Below the pieces are notes generated by a model. That model was not told where the DNA came from, did no database searches, and was given only the letters and a program-made list of their open reading frames with translations. Position numbers and translations under genes: made by a program. Below, piece by piece: positions 20,539 through 33,012 of a DNA stretch of 64,000 nucleotides. The stretch comes from Sthenelais limicola (taxonomy: Eukaryota > Annelida > Polychaeta > Phyllodocida > Sigalionidae). The number at the start of each line of letters is the position of its first letter. Within the stretch, counting starts at the first letter, position 1. The stretch covers positions 113,336,582 to 113,400,581 of the forward strand of contig OW804097.1 in assembly GCA_942159475.1 (NCBI GenBank), given 5' to 3'.

Positions 20539-21590
20539 GTAATACTAATTGTAATACTAATTCATAACGTGTGTTACCTTAACTTTATCTTCTTTTGAAT
20601 TGTATAAACTAGTAAGTAAAACCATAGTCAGCATAACGTTTATTTAACAAATGAATTTGAACGAGCATTTGAAGTGTTTGAGATTAGTTTCGGATTTACG
20701 CCAGACCGACCTTATAAGCTTTGCTTGCTTATTTAGATTTATTTTAGAACTCCAACAGCCGAGAACGTAAGTGGTATAACTTAACGTTAAATTAAGCAAT
20801 GTTAATTATTTAAGATCTAATGTTTAAATTATTGTTTTATTTCACATTAGACCAGTCCACTTACATGGCACAATGGTCAATAATTATATCATACAGTCAG
20901 GACTGATTTATATATATATATTGTATTTTTTATTCTGGTCTTTTCAATAGTTACATCATCCAGAACTAGGTTAGCAGTCTCTGCTGTTGCAGATCTACCT
21001 GACGCAACCTACTTTAGTTCTATTACAAGTACTTAGTTACCCTTAGAAGAACAAGAGGTGACGTGAACTGATTTGTCCAGACCATTATCAAAATACATGT
21101 TAACAGTAAATGATCCCCAGCCCCCCGTCCCGGCTCAACTGTTAAAATTATGTTAAATTAAGTCAATACTAGTCATATATATGCTCGTCATTGATTGTCC
21201 ATTGTCTTTCATTGTTCATTCTGTCTCTTTCGCACTAGTAATAGCGCTTCTCATTTCCATTTAGTGTCCATTACGAATGCATATTGTAATAACTTTCTTC
21301 TCATAAAGAGCCAAACCCTTGCCCAAAGCTTATTTCTAACAAATGAATTTGTAAAGTTGTCAAATATGTTTTGGGGACGGGTGATGAATAGAAAAGAATC
21401 TTACCTTTAAATGGCATTGATGGATGAATACCTTAATGTGGTCCCAGGTAGAAGTGCACTTAAGCTGAACCTCATGGTCCCTATATATGCTCATCACTAC
21501 TACTAAATCTTCATTATAATACTATAACCCACTTGGATGCTTTCACTATGATATCCTGGACCTCTACGCTTCAAAAATATCTTTGTATAT
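20539..21590. other. AT-rich, no gene seen
   Basis: No long reading frame, splice-linked exons or known repeats. A short T(A)TATA run occurs near 20910. Confidence 0.4.
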
Positions 21591-21825
21591 GGGTGAAGTT
21601 TCCAGAAAATGGACAATTCACTTTCACTAATCCCCTCAAATAACCCAAATTTCAGACGAAAGTAAAATTCAAAATACAGTTCAACCTACCCAAACAGATT
21701 GCTAGAATCACTGCAATGCCGAATATACTCGAATTTACCTAGTATAGACAAAATTGCTGACTAATTTAGCAGAATGTATTAATGTGTACAGTTGCCAATT
21801 GTACATTTATCTGAAAACTTGACCC
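21591..21825 (-). mobile_element. A-family MITE, asymmetric-end type
   Basis: Left GGGTGAAGTTTCCAGAAAAT, right CTGAAAACTTGACCC, internal CAAACAGATTGCTAGAATCA. Confidence 0.85.
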
Positions 21826-22529
21826 ATTAGGTTATTTTTGTTAGCTGGTGGTGCTCAGTTGGGACCAATTAAGATTCATAAATTCGCAGTAAGATGTATT
21901 CAACAATCAATGAAGTATAGGTATTGATATGATAAAATGATTGTATATCAAGGTATTGACATGATAAAGTATTTATATGTCGTAATCCCTTACTCTGTCT
22001 CTCAGCCCAGGGCTATATATAAAGTTACTCCGTATCTACCCTATGCCATATTTAGGGTTTAGAGTTTTATTCGGGAACTACATTGCATCGGGGATGCTAT
22101 TCTCAGTAAAATCCCGATTTACTGTATACAAGAATTAGTCGATTACTACAAAAAATAGCTAATGAGTACATGTAGAAAACTCTAATAACCAAGATGGACA
22201 TAGGAATATGTTTGAGTGACATAAAGTAGAATAAGAGAGAGTATTAAACAACAGAACCTACGGGCTAGTAAGCCTCATAAGGGACGTATACTTTGTCACT
22301 AACTAATTTTCAATACAGTCTAAAATATCCCCACAGAGCATACGTGCGTCTGAACATACCATCAATTTTTTGAAAAAAATTACGGTAAATATTGTAAACT
22401 AGAGCCAAATTCTGGAAGAGAAACAGAGACGTGATCAAAGTTTGAAGTAATCTCCTGCATCTACTCTTACACCGGATTCCTTAAATCTCCACCCTAATCC
22501 ACTAATATGGGATCACATGTAAAAATATA

Positions 22530-22865
22530 GTCGCCAAAAATCAGTTCTGAGATATCATTATATTTGAAAAGGTGAGATCAATTGGATTCTAATGATGGTA
22601 AACATTAAGACATCTAATAAGTATTTCTATGTTTTGTTATGCATGAAAAAGGTTAACACTGATGGTCAATCAATATTAATTAAAGCAATTAAATATACTC
22701 ATTAGAATAACCAGAGATATGAGGTTGGTACATGTATTCATGCTACTAGCAGAGCTAAGCACCCCAAAGATTAGAACATTGTGCACAAAGGTTCTTGTGA
22801 ATAAATCACTATGGAAAATATTAATTTAGCGACTTGTGACTCATTTCCCTATAGACATTACAAAT
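22530..22865 (-). mobile_element. B-family MITE, left end decayed
   Basis: Shares GAGATATCAT...TTGAAAAGGTGAGATCAA, ACATCTAATAAGTATTTCTA and GCGACTTGTGACTCATTT with other B copies. Confidence 0.72.
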
Positions 22866-22949
22866 CATCGATTATGAATTCATGTTGCATCCATGCTTAC
22901 GAATATTAAATACTCTACACTAGCTCATCAACCTATTCACACGCTATTC

Positions 22950-23081
22950 AGTCAGGTCCAGACGGCCACATTCCTCGATTCAACATCCAGTGATAAGCTT
23001 AGCCACAAGGCTAAGACTTAGGCTAAAAGTGTTAATGACCCCTAAAACTTAGGGGTCCAAAAGTGCCTTCTGAACCTGACT
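22950..23081. mobile_element. E-family MITE, copy 1
   Basis: 132 bp with ends AGTCAGGTCCAGACGGCCAC and (complement) AGTCAGGTTCAGAAGGCACT. Internal CCTAAAACTTAGGGG and GCTAAGACTTAGGC. Confidence 0.75.
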
Positions 23082-23428
23082 ATTATTATACACGCATTGC
23101 TCTGAAAACAACGTATCTAGAGTGATTTACGCACAGTGTGTATTTCAGTAATGATTTACGTGGGGTTGTCATGGCAACCAATCTGTTTTTTTTACCTTTA
23201 AATTACTTTACTTTTACCTTTTTTTTAAAAAAATTAATGACACGATTTGCTCACATTTTCATGATTGAAAGCATGTATAATAAATCTGTTAACTAACTCG
23301 TTACTTTCAGTCACTTAGAATATTGCACTCGTTGCTATACAACTTGTGCAATAGTCACGCTCCTTCAACCGACTTGTTAGTTAACCTGTATAAATTTATT
23401 CCCATCTCTATCATTCACTATTTTTTAT

Positions 23429-23945
23429 ATGTGATAAGTTACAGAGAATGAGTTACAAGAAGCACAAAATCGATTTTGAGATACTTTCATATTTGAAAAG
23501 ATGAGATCAAATGGATTCCAATCATGGTTAATTAACATGAACGACATCTAAGAAGTGTCTCTATATTCAATATCTGATATATTGTTGTTTGCAAAATAAG
23601 TTTGTAATATTTCTGGGAGGACAATTACCAGTAATGGTACTGAATCTACTTCATAGGCACTCAATGGAAGAACTACTTAGGCAGCTGCTTATCTAGATTG
23701 TTGAATAACCTCATTGTAATTTACAATCAAATGCAATAAAGAATACTTGACTTGACTTGACTTGATAGGATGAGCTTTGAAACCCAAAAATATATCTAAT
23801 ACACTGTCGTCTTGAAATTTGGTACATGGATTAATATCATAATGAAAAATGATAAAATTCCAACAAAGGGACCTTGTGAATCCATCACTTGGGAAAATAT
23901 TATTTTTGCAACTTGTGACTCTTTTTCCTGAAACACATATAATTA
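23429..23945 (-). mobile_element. B-family MITE with inserted LINE-like tail
   Basis: Shares TTTTGAGATAC, TTGAAAAGATGAGATCAA and the right end TGCAACTTGTGACTC. Split by a fragment ending in (TTGAC)n at about 23690-23765. Confidence 0.7.
23690..23765 (+). mobile_element. Non-LTR 3' tail, (CTTGA)n
   Basis: CAAATGCAATAAAGAATACT followed by three to four TGACT repeats, a short tandem tail typical of some LINE and SINE 3' ends. Confidence 0.5.
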
Positions 23946-24347
23946 TAAATGCCATAATGTAGACGTACTTCTGGTAGAGACCTACCGGTCCCGCTTTGGT
24001 ACCTCGGTGATGTGTCCAATCATGAAAAATCACTTATTTGTAAATGTATGTTGATCTTTGCATTTAAAAATTACAAAAATGGAATGTGCTCTTCTGAAAT
24101 TATGGATCGACGGGAGAAGCAGCATGCACCGAACGAATCTTAATTAGTATGTTAATTATATATTTTCCTGTTTCACTAAAAACTTGAAAACTTCTGTAAT
24201 TAGCAATGTCAAATTAAAGAACATGTATAACGATTAATCAAAGTTGAATCATACAGTATTAACGTATTATTCTTTGCTGTTTTAGTGAAACTGTGTATTT
24301 AGTATGATTATCAGGGCATGTTCATTACGGGTATTTCTGAGACCTAC

Positions 24348-24440
24348 GGGTTTAAACTGATTTTGACACATCAGAAAAAAGAGAACTGACCCCTTCGGAG
24401 TTTGTCCCGTTTTCTGATGTGTCTCGATCAGTTTGAACCC
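24348..24440. repeat. Hairpin, 31-bp arms
   Basis: GGGTTTAAACTGAT and GACACATCAGAAAA are mirrored at 24410-24440 with four mismatches. Loop about 31 nt. Confidence 0.7.
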
Positions 24441-24780
24441 TCCATCGTGCCATTTGCTATAAGTACTCAACAGGACATTGATCCAAAATGGCGAAATTGT
24501 TCAAATAACTGAAATATATCAGCGCCTAAACGTCCACCAGCGTCTGCATGAATTGTTTTATTGTTTATGACCGCATTATACACATACATTTCCAAATTAC
24601 TTCATTAATTCATACCAATTAACCTCCTTATCATGGCATATTAACATAGCATCCATGACCTAAGTAACACATTAGGCGACGCTTGAGAAAATACATAAAA
24701 AGCGCTTCTCCATTAGTACTGGTTTAAATGTGCATTGGGCTTTAGTAAAATCTCTCCAATCAGCACCTGCTTGACCATAT

Positions 24781-25014
24781 GGGTCAGATCTTCAGAAAAC
24801 GTACAATCGGCAGATCTACCCATTTAGTCAATTCTGTTAATTAGACTGTAAAATGGTCAATACTAGGTATATCTGAGGATATTTGACATTGCCCTAATTC
24901 AAACAATCTGTTTTGTTAAGTTGAACTGAATTTTGAACCTGATTTTGGTCTTAATATTGGGTTATTTGAAAGGATTGGTGAAGGTGAATTGTACATTTTT
25001 TGGCGATTTCACCC
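24781..25014 (+). mobile_element. A-family MITE, asymmetric-end type
   Basis: GGGTCAGATCTTCAGAAAAC to TGGCGATTTCACCC. Internal CCCTAATTCAAACAATCTGT. Confidence 0.83.
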
Positions 25015-26279
25015 ACACACCAATTTGTAGTTCGATGTTAATTTCAGCCAGCAGCTAATTTCTGCCTACATTGACTCGCAGGGAAAATTGCCAAGTTTTA
25101 AACAATCCTAAGATAACAATATATTATTGAATAATTATGATAATACAAGTTCATGGCAGTCACATATCACTAGACAAGATAATAATAAAACTTTTGAATT
25201 GGTGTAACCTAATGGATAAAGCTCAAACTTTAATATATAAATTTGTTCATAACATCAATATAATATTTTAAAAATTATGTCATGAAATGTGACAAAATGA
25301 GGGTATGGAGCAACGCAATAGGTACTGGCCATAAACCGAGTTAATATATACTTTGTAATGTTTAGTTCCTCAATGCATTACGAATCTAAGTGTAATAAAT
25401 CAATTATCAGATGTGGTATTTTTGGCTTTACTACCTGGATCCTAGCCAAGGACTCGAGCTCTTTCATGTTCTATAATTAGGGGAGTAGACACCTGTACAA
25501 TTAGTCCAGGGCACTGCAGTCTTGTCCAGAAGGGACACATTCCTCAGCATTCCAGTTCACCGCCTACAACGATAAGCTTAACCACAAGTCCCTCCTGCAT
25601 CCTTCTCCCTGTAGGGCTCACTACCCCAGCCAGGGTGCAGAATTAAAAAATGTATCTTTAGCTAATTTGTAAAGATTGAACTATGTTTTTCATTTGAAAA
25701 TATAAAGGTTAGCATCATATCTCTTCTACTGTATCAAGAAGTCGGAATTATAAACCATTTTGAAAATGAAAATTGCTGAAAACATTAATGTTGCCTTCAC
25801 AACCGATCCATAGAGAGCCTCACTGGAGGCAGATCACCGTCCAGAAGGGGTGACCACCACTAAATGAGAAACACCTGGGCCGTAAGTTTTAGGTACTGGC
25901 TTGTCCGTTCTGGACCATACTGACTGGGTGAATGGACTGCAACTTGGACAAATAGCAACAGAAGGTTTGTCAACGGAACTGAACATTTTCTACTTTTTGT
26001 TCCATTCCAGAAATCAATCAGGCTGTGGTAATTAATATGAAAAGAAATTCAAGACTGAAGTGAAGGATGTCCCATTGCGATAGAGCAGATTATTAGTCTT
26101 CCTTTTATATCATTCTCTCTTCTTTTATATCATTCTCTCTTCTTTTATATCATTCTCTTTACTTTAAATTTAACTCCAATTTAGCTATACAAGGAACCCT
26201 CCGGAAGAGCTATGTCAGCCATAGAAGAGGCAGTTCCAATTTCCGGCGTAAATTGTTACCATTTAAGTTATTATTGTAC
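25015..26279. other. No gene seen; weak E-like piece and TATCATTCTCTCT repeats
   Basis: At 25495-25585 a degraded sequence resembles E (CCAGAAGGGACACATTCCTC, GATAAGCTTAACCACAAG). At 26100-26160 a 22-bp direct repeat (TCTTTTATATCATTCTCTCT) occurs three times. Confidence 0.4.
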
Positions 26280-26455
26280 AGATTCCGGAAATATATGAGA
26301 GAGAATGGAATGAGCCAGCAATATTCGAAAATTTATTGTTCGAGATTCGTCCACATAAGCACGATGCCGTATGCAGAGTGCTTATGTGGACCAATCAAGT
26401 CCAATAAATTTATCGATTATTGCAGGCGGCTTCCATTCTATATTTATTATATGGG
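26280..26455. repeat. Decayed foldback element
   Basis: Best-paired core is TCCACATAAGCAC...GTGCTTATGTGGA with a 15-nt loop. Pairing continues outward through AAATTTATTG/CAATAAATTT and GAATGGAA/TTCCATTC, about 60 bp per arm. Confidence 0.65.
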
Positions 26456-26937
26456 CATAAAACTTGGTGCATGAAAGTGCATAAAAGTGCATAAAAGTGG
26501 CGAACCTGGTGACGAAGTAGTTCATATAGTATGCGTATGTACTATATGAATATTTTTATAGCACCCCACTTATAGCACCTCTCATATGGAATGCGTATAT
26601 AATAAACAATGCAATAGTATTTAAATGGCATTTTGAGAGTTTGAACGAAATGCTTTCCCTCAGTTCAGGGGGACTCTGTCAATTCTGAGCCTAGACTATT
26701 GTGGCTAATGATAATGACTGGACTGCACCTATCATAAAGTTTCACCCCAATTTTAAAAAAAAGTTTCATCTTAATTTATGATTAGCAAACATCAATGGTA
26801 TTTTTAACATATAATGCATTTCAAATCTATGTTTGACGTGCGTTCACATTTGCCAAGCTATGATCATAAGGTATGGCTCTTTTATGGGGGTTTGGTCTAT
26901 GATTTTGAAACTTATAGCTTCCCAACAATGAAAACTT

Positions 26938-27172
26938 GGGTCGGATTTTCAGAAAATGTACAATCGGTAGCTCTAGAAATTTAGAAAATTCTGCTATATT
27001 AGACTGAAAAATGAAGAATACCGGGTATATCTGTGTACATTTGGTATCCTATTGATTTAAAGTAACAGTTCCGTGACGTTAAAATGCATTTTGAAGCACA
27101 TTTTTGTCTTAAATATGGGTTATTTGAGAGGATTGGTGAAGGCGAATTGTACATTTTCTGAAAATCTGACCC
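26938..27172 (+). mobile_element. A-family MITE
   Basis: GGGTCGGATTTTCAGAAAATG to ATTTTCTGAAAATCTGACCC, 235 bp, symmetric-end type. Confidence 0.85.
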
Positions 27173-27559
27173 ATTTAATGTCGCTGAACCTTCTGTTCTT
27201 TTTGATTCTCCTACTGAACACAGACTTCTTGTGATCAACAAGCGTGAAACATGAAAGCTTTCCAGGTAAGGCTTTGATGGTAGATAATGGGAAACGGAAT
27301 AGAGAAAGGCCTTGATTTATTCATATCGTTAATTATATTTTAGGAATATCCTGGGAATATCAAATAGCATGCCAAATGCTCTGATGAATGCAGGAGAAAG
27401 TTGGCCGTTTAAATTCAGCCATATTGCTTTCTGTTAAAAGCTAATTGAATAATATGGATAGAAGTTATATCCCCGATTATATAATCTGTTCACTTCTCTT
27501 CACTTCGCCCTTCCCCCCCCCTTACACACCCACACACACCCTACCAACTTCTGATCGGG

Positions 27560-27850
27560 ATATACTTATTTGTCTATTTATCTATTTATTATTTATTTAT
27601 TTATTTATTTATTTATTCATTTATTCATTTATTCATTTATTCTTTTATTCATTTATTCATTTATTCATTTATTCATTTATTCATTTATTCATTTATTCAT
27701 TTATTCATTTATTCATTTATTCATTTATTCATTTATTCATTTATTCATTTATTCATTTATTCATTTATTCATTCATTCATTCATTTATTTATTTAATTAA
27801 TAATTCATTGATTCATTCATTTATTTATTTATTTATTTATCTATTTATCA
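27560..27850 (+). repeat. ATTTATTC microsatellite (8-bp unit)
   Basis: About 290 bp of ATTTATTC with ATTT-only flanks. It is open in frame and so mimics a protein of FIYSFIHL repeats; no gene is implied. Confidence 0.97.
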
Positions 27851-28754
27851 GAATCAAACCGGAGAGGATGAATTAGATTTTATAGAGCTGATGTCGGTCC
27901 AAAACCAAAGATGTCCTATTTTCTAGGTTCTAGATTTTTATGTGCACCTTTATATTTTTGGAGACTTTAATTTACTGGTAATTGCCCACCTAGAAATATT
28001 GGAATTCAACAATTGCACAAAATCCATTTTCATAACAAATGCCGAAGCATACAAAGACAATAAAATTCAACTATATCCGTTAACATGGACAGTCCAGGTA
28101 TTCCTCAGCCATTTAATCTGTTTGACATGGAATGACAGTGTTACCATGGCTGTGATCGCTAGGTGTGACACCTTTATGAAGGTTTGATCTATAATTATGA
28201 AGCATCAAGCGTTCAATGACATGGCATTATTGCTGCTATTATCAGAATATTTGTGAACATGAAATGTCTCTGATTGACAAGCGTGAAACTTATGATAATC
28301 GTCCAGGTAAAGTTTGGATAATTGCTCCAACAGAATGTCCAAAAGTAGGGTCGTTTCTTGTTAAGGATTTATCCATGTTGCTTATTCACTCTAGGTCCAA
28401 ACCCTCAGATCAGAATGGTATGTCAGCCTATTTCGGTTTCCTGGTGTAGAACTCGGCATTTTAATGGGAATATAATGACATTTTGCGGTCTTAATGGAAT
28501 TATAATGGCTCTTTGAGGCGGTTTGAGGCGAGAGGCATTCCCTTCGTTTGAAGGGTCTCTCTCCACTTTGGGCCTAGACTGTATTTATAGTTTTTAAAGG
28601 ACAAATAGAGTACAGGTGGCGTTTTTATATTGTTCCTTTTTTATGACATAATGACAGAAGTGTCAAACTTGCTTTTTGTTGTTCATTTACATGTACGTAT
28701 TACCTTCTCTAGTAGTAGTAGATTAGTTTTTGCATATGATATACATCAATAAAT

Positions 28755-29130
28755 TTCAAATACAGTTCAACCTAACCAAACAGATTGCTAGAAACAATGC
28801 AATGCCAAATATCTTCGAATTTACCTAGTATTGACCAAATTGCAGTCTAATAGCGGAACTCCACTATAGGTATAAAACGGCGCCAACAGGCAAAATTCGT
28901 CGCCGACATGACTAAAAATTCGGAAAATTCAACATGACTAAAAATTCTAGTGGAAGAGGGGGTAAAATAGATTGTCAGCAACACATTTATTTGTTGCCAA
29001 CAATTGCAAAATATCTAATTTGATTAGATATTTCGTCGCAAAATATTCGTCGCAGCCGTTTTTTGCCGTTTTTCCCATAGTGGAGTTCCTGCATAATTTA
29101 GCAGAATTGTATTATTGTATTTGATGGATG
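28755..29130 (-). mobile_element. A-family MITE split by element C1
   Basis: The left part (CAACCTAACCAAACAGATTG to GCAGTCTAAT) and the right part (TAATTTAGCAGAATT) join across C1. Outer ends are lost. Confidence 0.7.
28852..29092 (+). mobile_element. C-family MITE, copy 1 (nested in A)
   Basis: AGCGGAACTCCACTATAGG at the left, TAGTGGAGTTCCTGC at the right. TAAT flanks both sides (28848-28851, about 29094-29097). Interior has GGCGCCAACAGGC. Confidence 0.85.
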
Positions 29131-29579
29131 CTCAATGGGAATAACAAATACTTATATATAGGCTATATAAGAGTGACAACTGTTTATTTATAAAAGAGCT
29201 TTTGTATAGTGCGACTATAGTTGATGTGCTAAATAACATACTCGGATTGGTGTGTGTCAATTTAATCTTATTCGGCTTTATACTGAGCGGACGGAAATAT
29301 ATTCCTTGTTGTTAGAATATTGAAGGCCGAAATCTTGTAAAAAAAACTAAACTTGTATGATATGTGGTAGAAGCATACTTATAACAGCAGCAGAATATTG
29401 ATAAACTAAGTTCTATAAGTCATAATATGAGTACATTAGTTAACAACCATCCATTAGGATCCACCCATTAGGAATATTTGAATAAGACACAACGCTGGGA
29501 CTGGATTTTAGAATTTCTTTATTATTCTTTATAATGCCTAAATGCCAGGCTCTTAGAAACATTATTATTATTCTATTAT

Positions 29580-29832
29580 AGTGGAACTCCACTATAGGTA
29601 AAAAACGGCGCCAACAGGCAAAAACAGCCGCGACAAATTTTTTTGCGACGAAATATCTAATCAAGTTAGATATTTTGCAATTGTTGGCAACAAATAAATG
29701 TGTTGCCAACAACCTATTTTACCCCCTCATCCACTAGAATTTTTAGTCATGTCGAATTTTCCGAATTTTTAGAAATGTCGGCGACGAATTTTGCCTATTG
29801 GCGCCGTTTTTTACCTATAGTGGAGTGCCGCT
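29580..29832 (-). mobile_element. C-family MITE, copy 2
   Basis: Inverted relative to copy 1. Ends AGTGGAACTCCACTATAGG and CCTATAGTGGAGTGCCGCT with ~45-bp TIRs, flanked by ATTAT on both sides (29575-29579, 29833-29837). Confidence 0.87.
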
Positions 29833-30114
29833 ATTATATGTATTCATTTTATGAACGTATTTAAAAGTTTGTTATCAAAAAGTTTGTTATCAGATTATAC
29901 TTAGTGAACTGCTTTTTTGTGAGCATAGCATGTTTTGAGAAAATTGAAACTGTTACATAAATGTTCCACTGCTGAATACAAATCTTTAAATACAAATACA
30001 AACATTGATAGATGAGAATACATTTCAGTTCATTAAGTTTGAACTTTTAGATTTTCTATTCAGAAAATACGTTACATCAATGATGCTATTCTCAGAAATC
30101 TTGATTTACTGTAT

Positions 30115-30664
30115 GGGTCAGATTGCAAACATTGCATTGATTCTAGCAATCTGTCTGGTTAGGTTGAACTCTCTTTTGAACTTTATTCTCGTCTGAGATT
30201 TGGGATATTTGAGGTGATTGGTGAAAGTGAATTGTACATTTGTGATGTGTTTCAGGAAAATGAGTCATAAGTCGCTAAAAATAGATTTTGAGATACCATT
30301 AGATTTGGAAAGATGAGGTCAAGCTGATTCCAATGATAGTAAACAGTCTAATGATCTTATAAGTATTTCTAGATTTTAAGTTTGATATTTTCGTTTTAGA
30401 AAAAAAAGTTTCCAATATTTCTGGGGGCCAATAATCAGTAAAGTAACTAAATGTAGTCCATATGAGGACCTTTGAAACGAATGGATATATTACATAGATT
30501 GCCCTGATATTTGATACATCGATTGATATAGCCATAAGTGATAACCCCCCAAAACTAGAACGTTCCAATAATGTAATCTTGTGATAAGAACACTTTGAAA
30601 AATATCAATTTTGCGACTTATGACTTATTTTGCGAAAACACATCACATTTTCTGGCGGTTTCAC
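30115..30664 (+). mobile_element. A-family MITE split by a B element
   Basis: Starts GGGTCAGATTGCAAACATTG, continues to GTACATT, is broken by B at 30241-30647, and resumes TTTTCTGGCGGTTTCACCC. Confidence 0.85.
30241..30647 (+). mobile_element. B-family MITE, complete (nested in A)
   Basis: TGTGATGTGTTTCAGGAAAA to ACATCACA, 407 bp, TT on both sides. ~39-bp TIRs containing ATGAGTCATAAGTCGC. Confidence 0.9.
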
Positions 30665-31010
30665 CCGTCTAGATAATGGTGGTCTTGTGAATGAATGAAT
30701 TTGAATGAACTTGGTCAGATCTGTTTTGTCGTAATAGTTGAGAATGCAGCTTTAACTACCAAAAAGAAGTTCATATCTATAAACCATATAAGACACGTAT
30801 TAAAAAAACCTTCCCACGAGAACATATAATAAATTTATCATCTCTTAAAACACTTGAGGTACATAATGCTTCCTCAGGTGTAGATGACGGTGCAGTCGAT
30901 ATGCTCATAACACTTTATGTCCTAAAGATAATAACCTAGGAATAGTATATGTGACAAGCTGTGTTTGTTCTATATATAGTCTGTAATCATTCTCTGTGTA
31001 ATGAGTATGT

Positions 31011-31371
31011 GGGTCAGATTTTCAGAAAATGTACAGTTCGTCTTCACCAATCCTCTCAAATAGCCCCATTTAAGACAGAAATGAGCTTCAAAATGCAGTT
31101 TAACATAACAGAACTGATACTTTAAATCAATGCGATACCAAATATACTCAGATATACGCAGTTTTCATCATTTCTCAGCCTGAACTTACAAACAAATTTA
31201 AGACAAAAATGAGCTTAAAATGCAGTTTAACATAACAGAACTGATACTTTAAATCAATGTGATACCAAATATACTCAGATATACCCGGTATTCATCATTT
31301 TTTAGCCAAATTTAGCTGAATGTCCTTATTGTGTAGAGCTGGCAATTGTACATTCTCTGAAAATCTGACCC
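31011..31371 (-). mobile_element. A-family MITE with internal duplication
   Basis: GGGTCAGATTTTCAGAAAATG to GAAAATCTGACCC but 361 bp. The block with AACATAACAGAACTGATACT occurs twice, near 31100 and 31230. Confidence 0.87.
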
Positions 31372-31883
31372 ATATATATACCACCAGGTCGAAACGTTTA
31401 ATGTCGAGCCAATTGCGGATACATCTTTAGAATTACTCCATGTTTTTGTCCGAATATAAGCCAAATTAATAGAGCAAATACCAAAGGTTATAGATTTTTT
31501 TCCTTTATACAATTTCTAAAATGACCTGATGACTGAACGTAATTAATACAGTTTTTGAATTGTTTCATGTTTCATGTGGAATACATTCATCATATACGTC
31601 TGTCGTTTGCAATTTTCGATAAAGAATATATGATATACACGGTTCACTGACCATGTAGGCAAGGACCTCGTCATTCCTCACCACCTACAGAACCAGCACA
31701 AACCATCGCAAGGCTTACCGCAGAGCTTACCCCAGCCAGTGGAGACCACCCTTAAGTTATTACGTTTTTCTGAGTAAAGTGCCTACATACTTTACAAGGC
31801 CATTCTTGTTTAGTGGTCAGTCACTGCAACGTTCTACACACAACATTGTAAGCATGTAAAAAAGAGAGAAAAAAAGAGGGAAT

Positions 31884-32009
31884 TTATATTTGGAAAGATT
31901 TTTATCGAAAATTGCAAGAATGTTTTCATCAATATGACCATTTCTCAGTCTAATCTAGCAGAATTAACAAAATGTGTAGACCTGCCGATTGTACATTGTC
32001 TGAAGATCT
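31884..32009 (-). mobile_element. D fragment followed by A-family right end
   Basis: A D-like segment ATCGAAAATTGCAAGAATG (31884-31937) runs into an A right end with CTAGCAGAATTAAC and GAAGATCTGACCC. Confidence 0.6.
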
Positions 32010-32149
32010 GACCCTTCTGGCAATTACGCATAATTTACTTCTAGGCAAGCATAAATAAAAGAATATGTATTTATTTAGCAATACTTCCAGGCAAGCATGG
32101 CTAGCGGCACGTGGTCGTTGTTTACTTGCACCGAGTTTATATCAATAAT

Positions 32150-32560
32150 TGTGATCCGTTTTAGGGAAATGAGTCATAAGTAGCAAAAAGTGGATTTTGA
32201 GATATCATCATGTTTAAAAAGATGAGATCAAGTGGATTTCAATGATAGTAAACATGAAGTACGTCTTAGAAGTATTTCTATATTTTAAGTTTGATATTTT
32301 AATTTTTGAAAAACAAGTTTGCAATATTTCTGGGTGGACATTTCCTAGTAAAGTAGCTTAATATGGTCTATAAGATGACCTTAGAAATACATGGATATAT
32401 TTATTACACTTTCTTGAAAGTTGGTAACTGTATTCATGCTATAAGCAGCGTTGAGCACACGAAAAATGAAGACATTCCCAGAAAGGCATTCTGTGAATAC
32501 CTCATTTAAAAAAAATATAAATGTTGCGACTTATGACTCATTTTGCTATAACACATCACA
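32150..32560 (+). mobile_element. B-family MITE, complete
   Basis: TGTGATCCGTTTTAGGGAAA to ATAACACATCACA, about 411 bp, with ATGAGTCATAAG and CTTATGACTCAT in the TIRs. Confidence 0.87.
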
Positions 32561-32924
32561 TATAATATACATAATACACGCTATACGCGTCGTGTAGGCT
32601 TTCCATAGGGTTAGCCATAGCGGGCTTAGATATTTACTAAATATTTTCTAAACAATGTGAGATGTGACCCACGATGTATTAAAATTAGTCTATGTGAATG
32701 TGCACGGCGTGGGTGGTGGGAATTTATTTTATTTTACATCTACAAACTCTAATAATTTATACTTTCATATTATTTTGACGGACTGGATTGTAACAACATA
32801 TTTTAATACTTTTATAAATCTGATGATTTTGTGAAAGCTTATATATATCATATACTTTTTGTATCAACGAACCTAAGACTTATTTCATATTGTTAATTAA
32901 CTACTAATTTATCAGTAAAAGTAT

Positions 32925-33012
32925 TGTAATTGAGGCTGCTCTGAGAATATTTCTACCTATGTATAAAAATGTCCATTGTCCTGAATAAAATATTTCTAAA
33001 TCTAAATCTAAA
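32925..33012 (+). mobile_element. LINE-like 3' end
   Basis: CCTGAATAAAATATTTCTAA followed by (ATCTAA)n. Upstream AT-rich DNA may be its 3' UTR. Confidence 0.45.

Noticed and set aside
24348..24440. Calling a microRNA gene
   Set aside because: Hairpin shape alone is weak evidence in a region full of inverted-repeat elements.
27445..27876. 143-codon repetitive frame on plus
   Set aside because: It is translation of the ATTTATTC microsatellite; other frames are open too.
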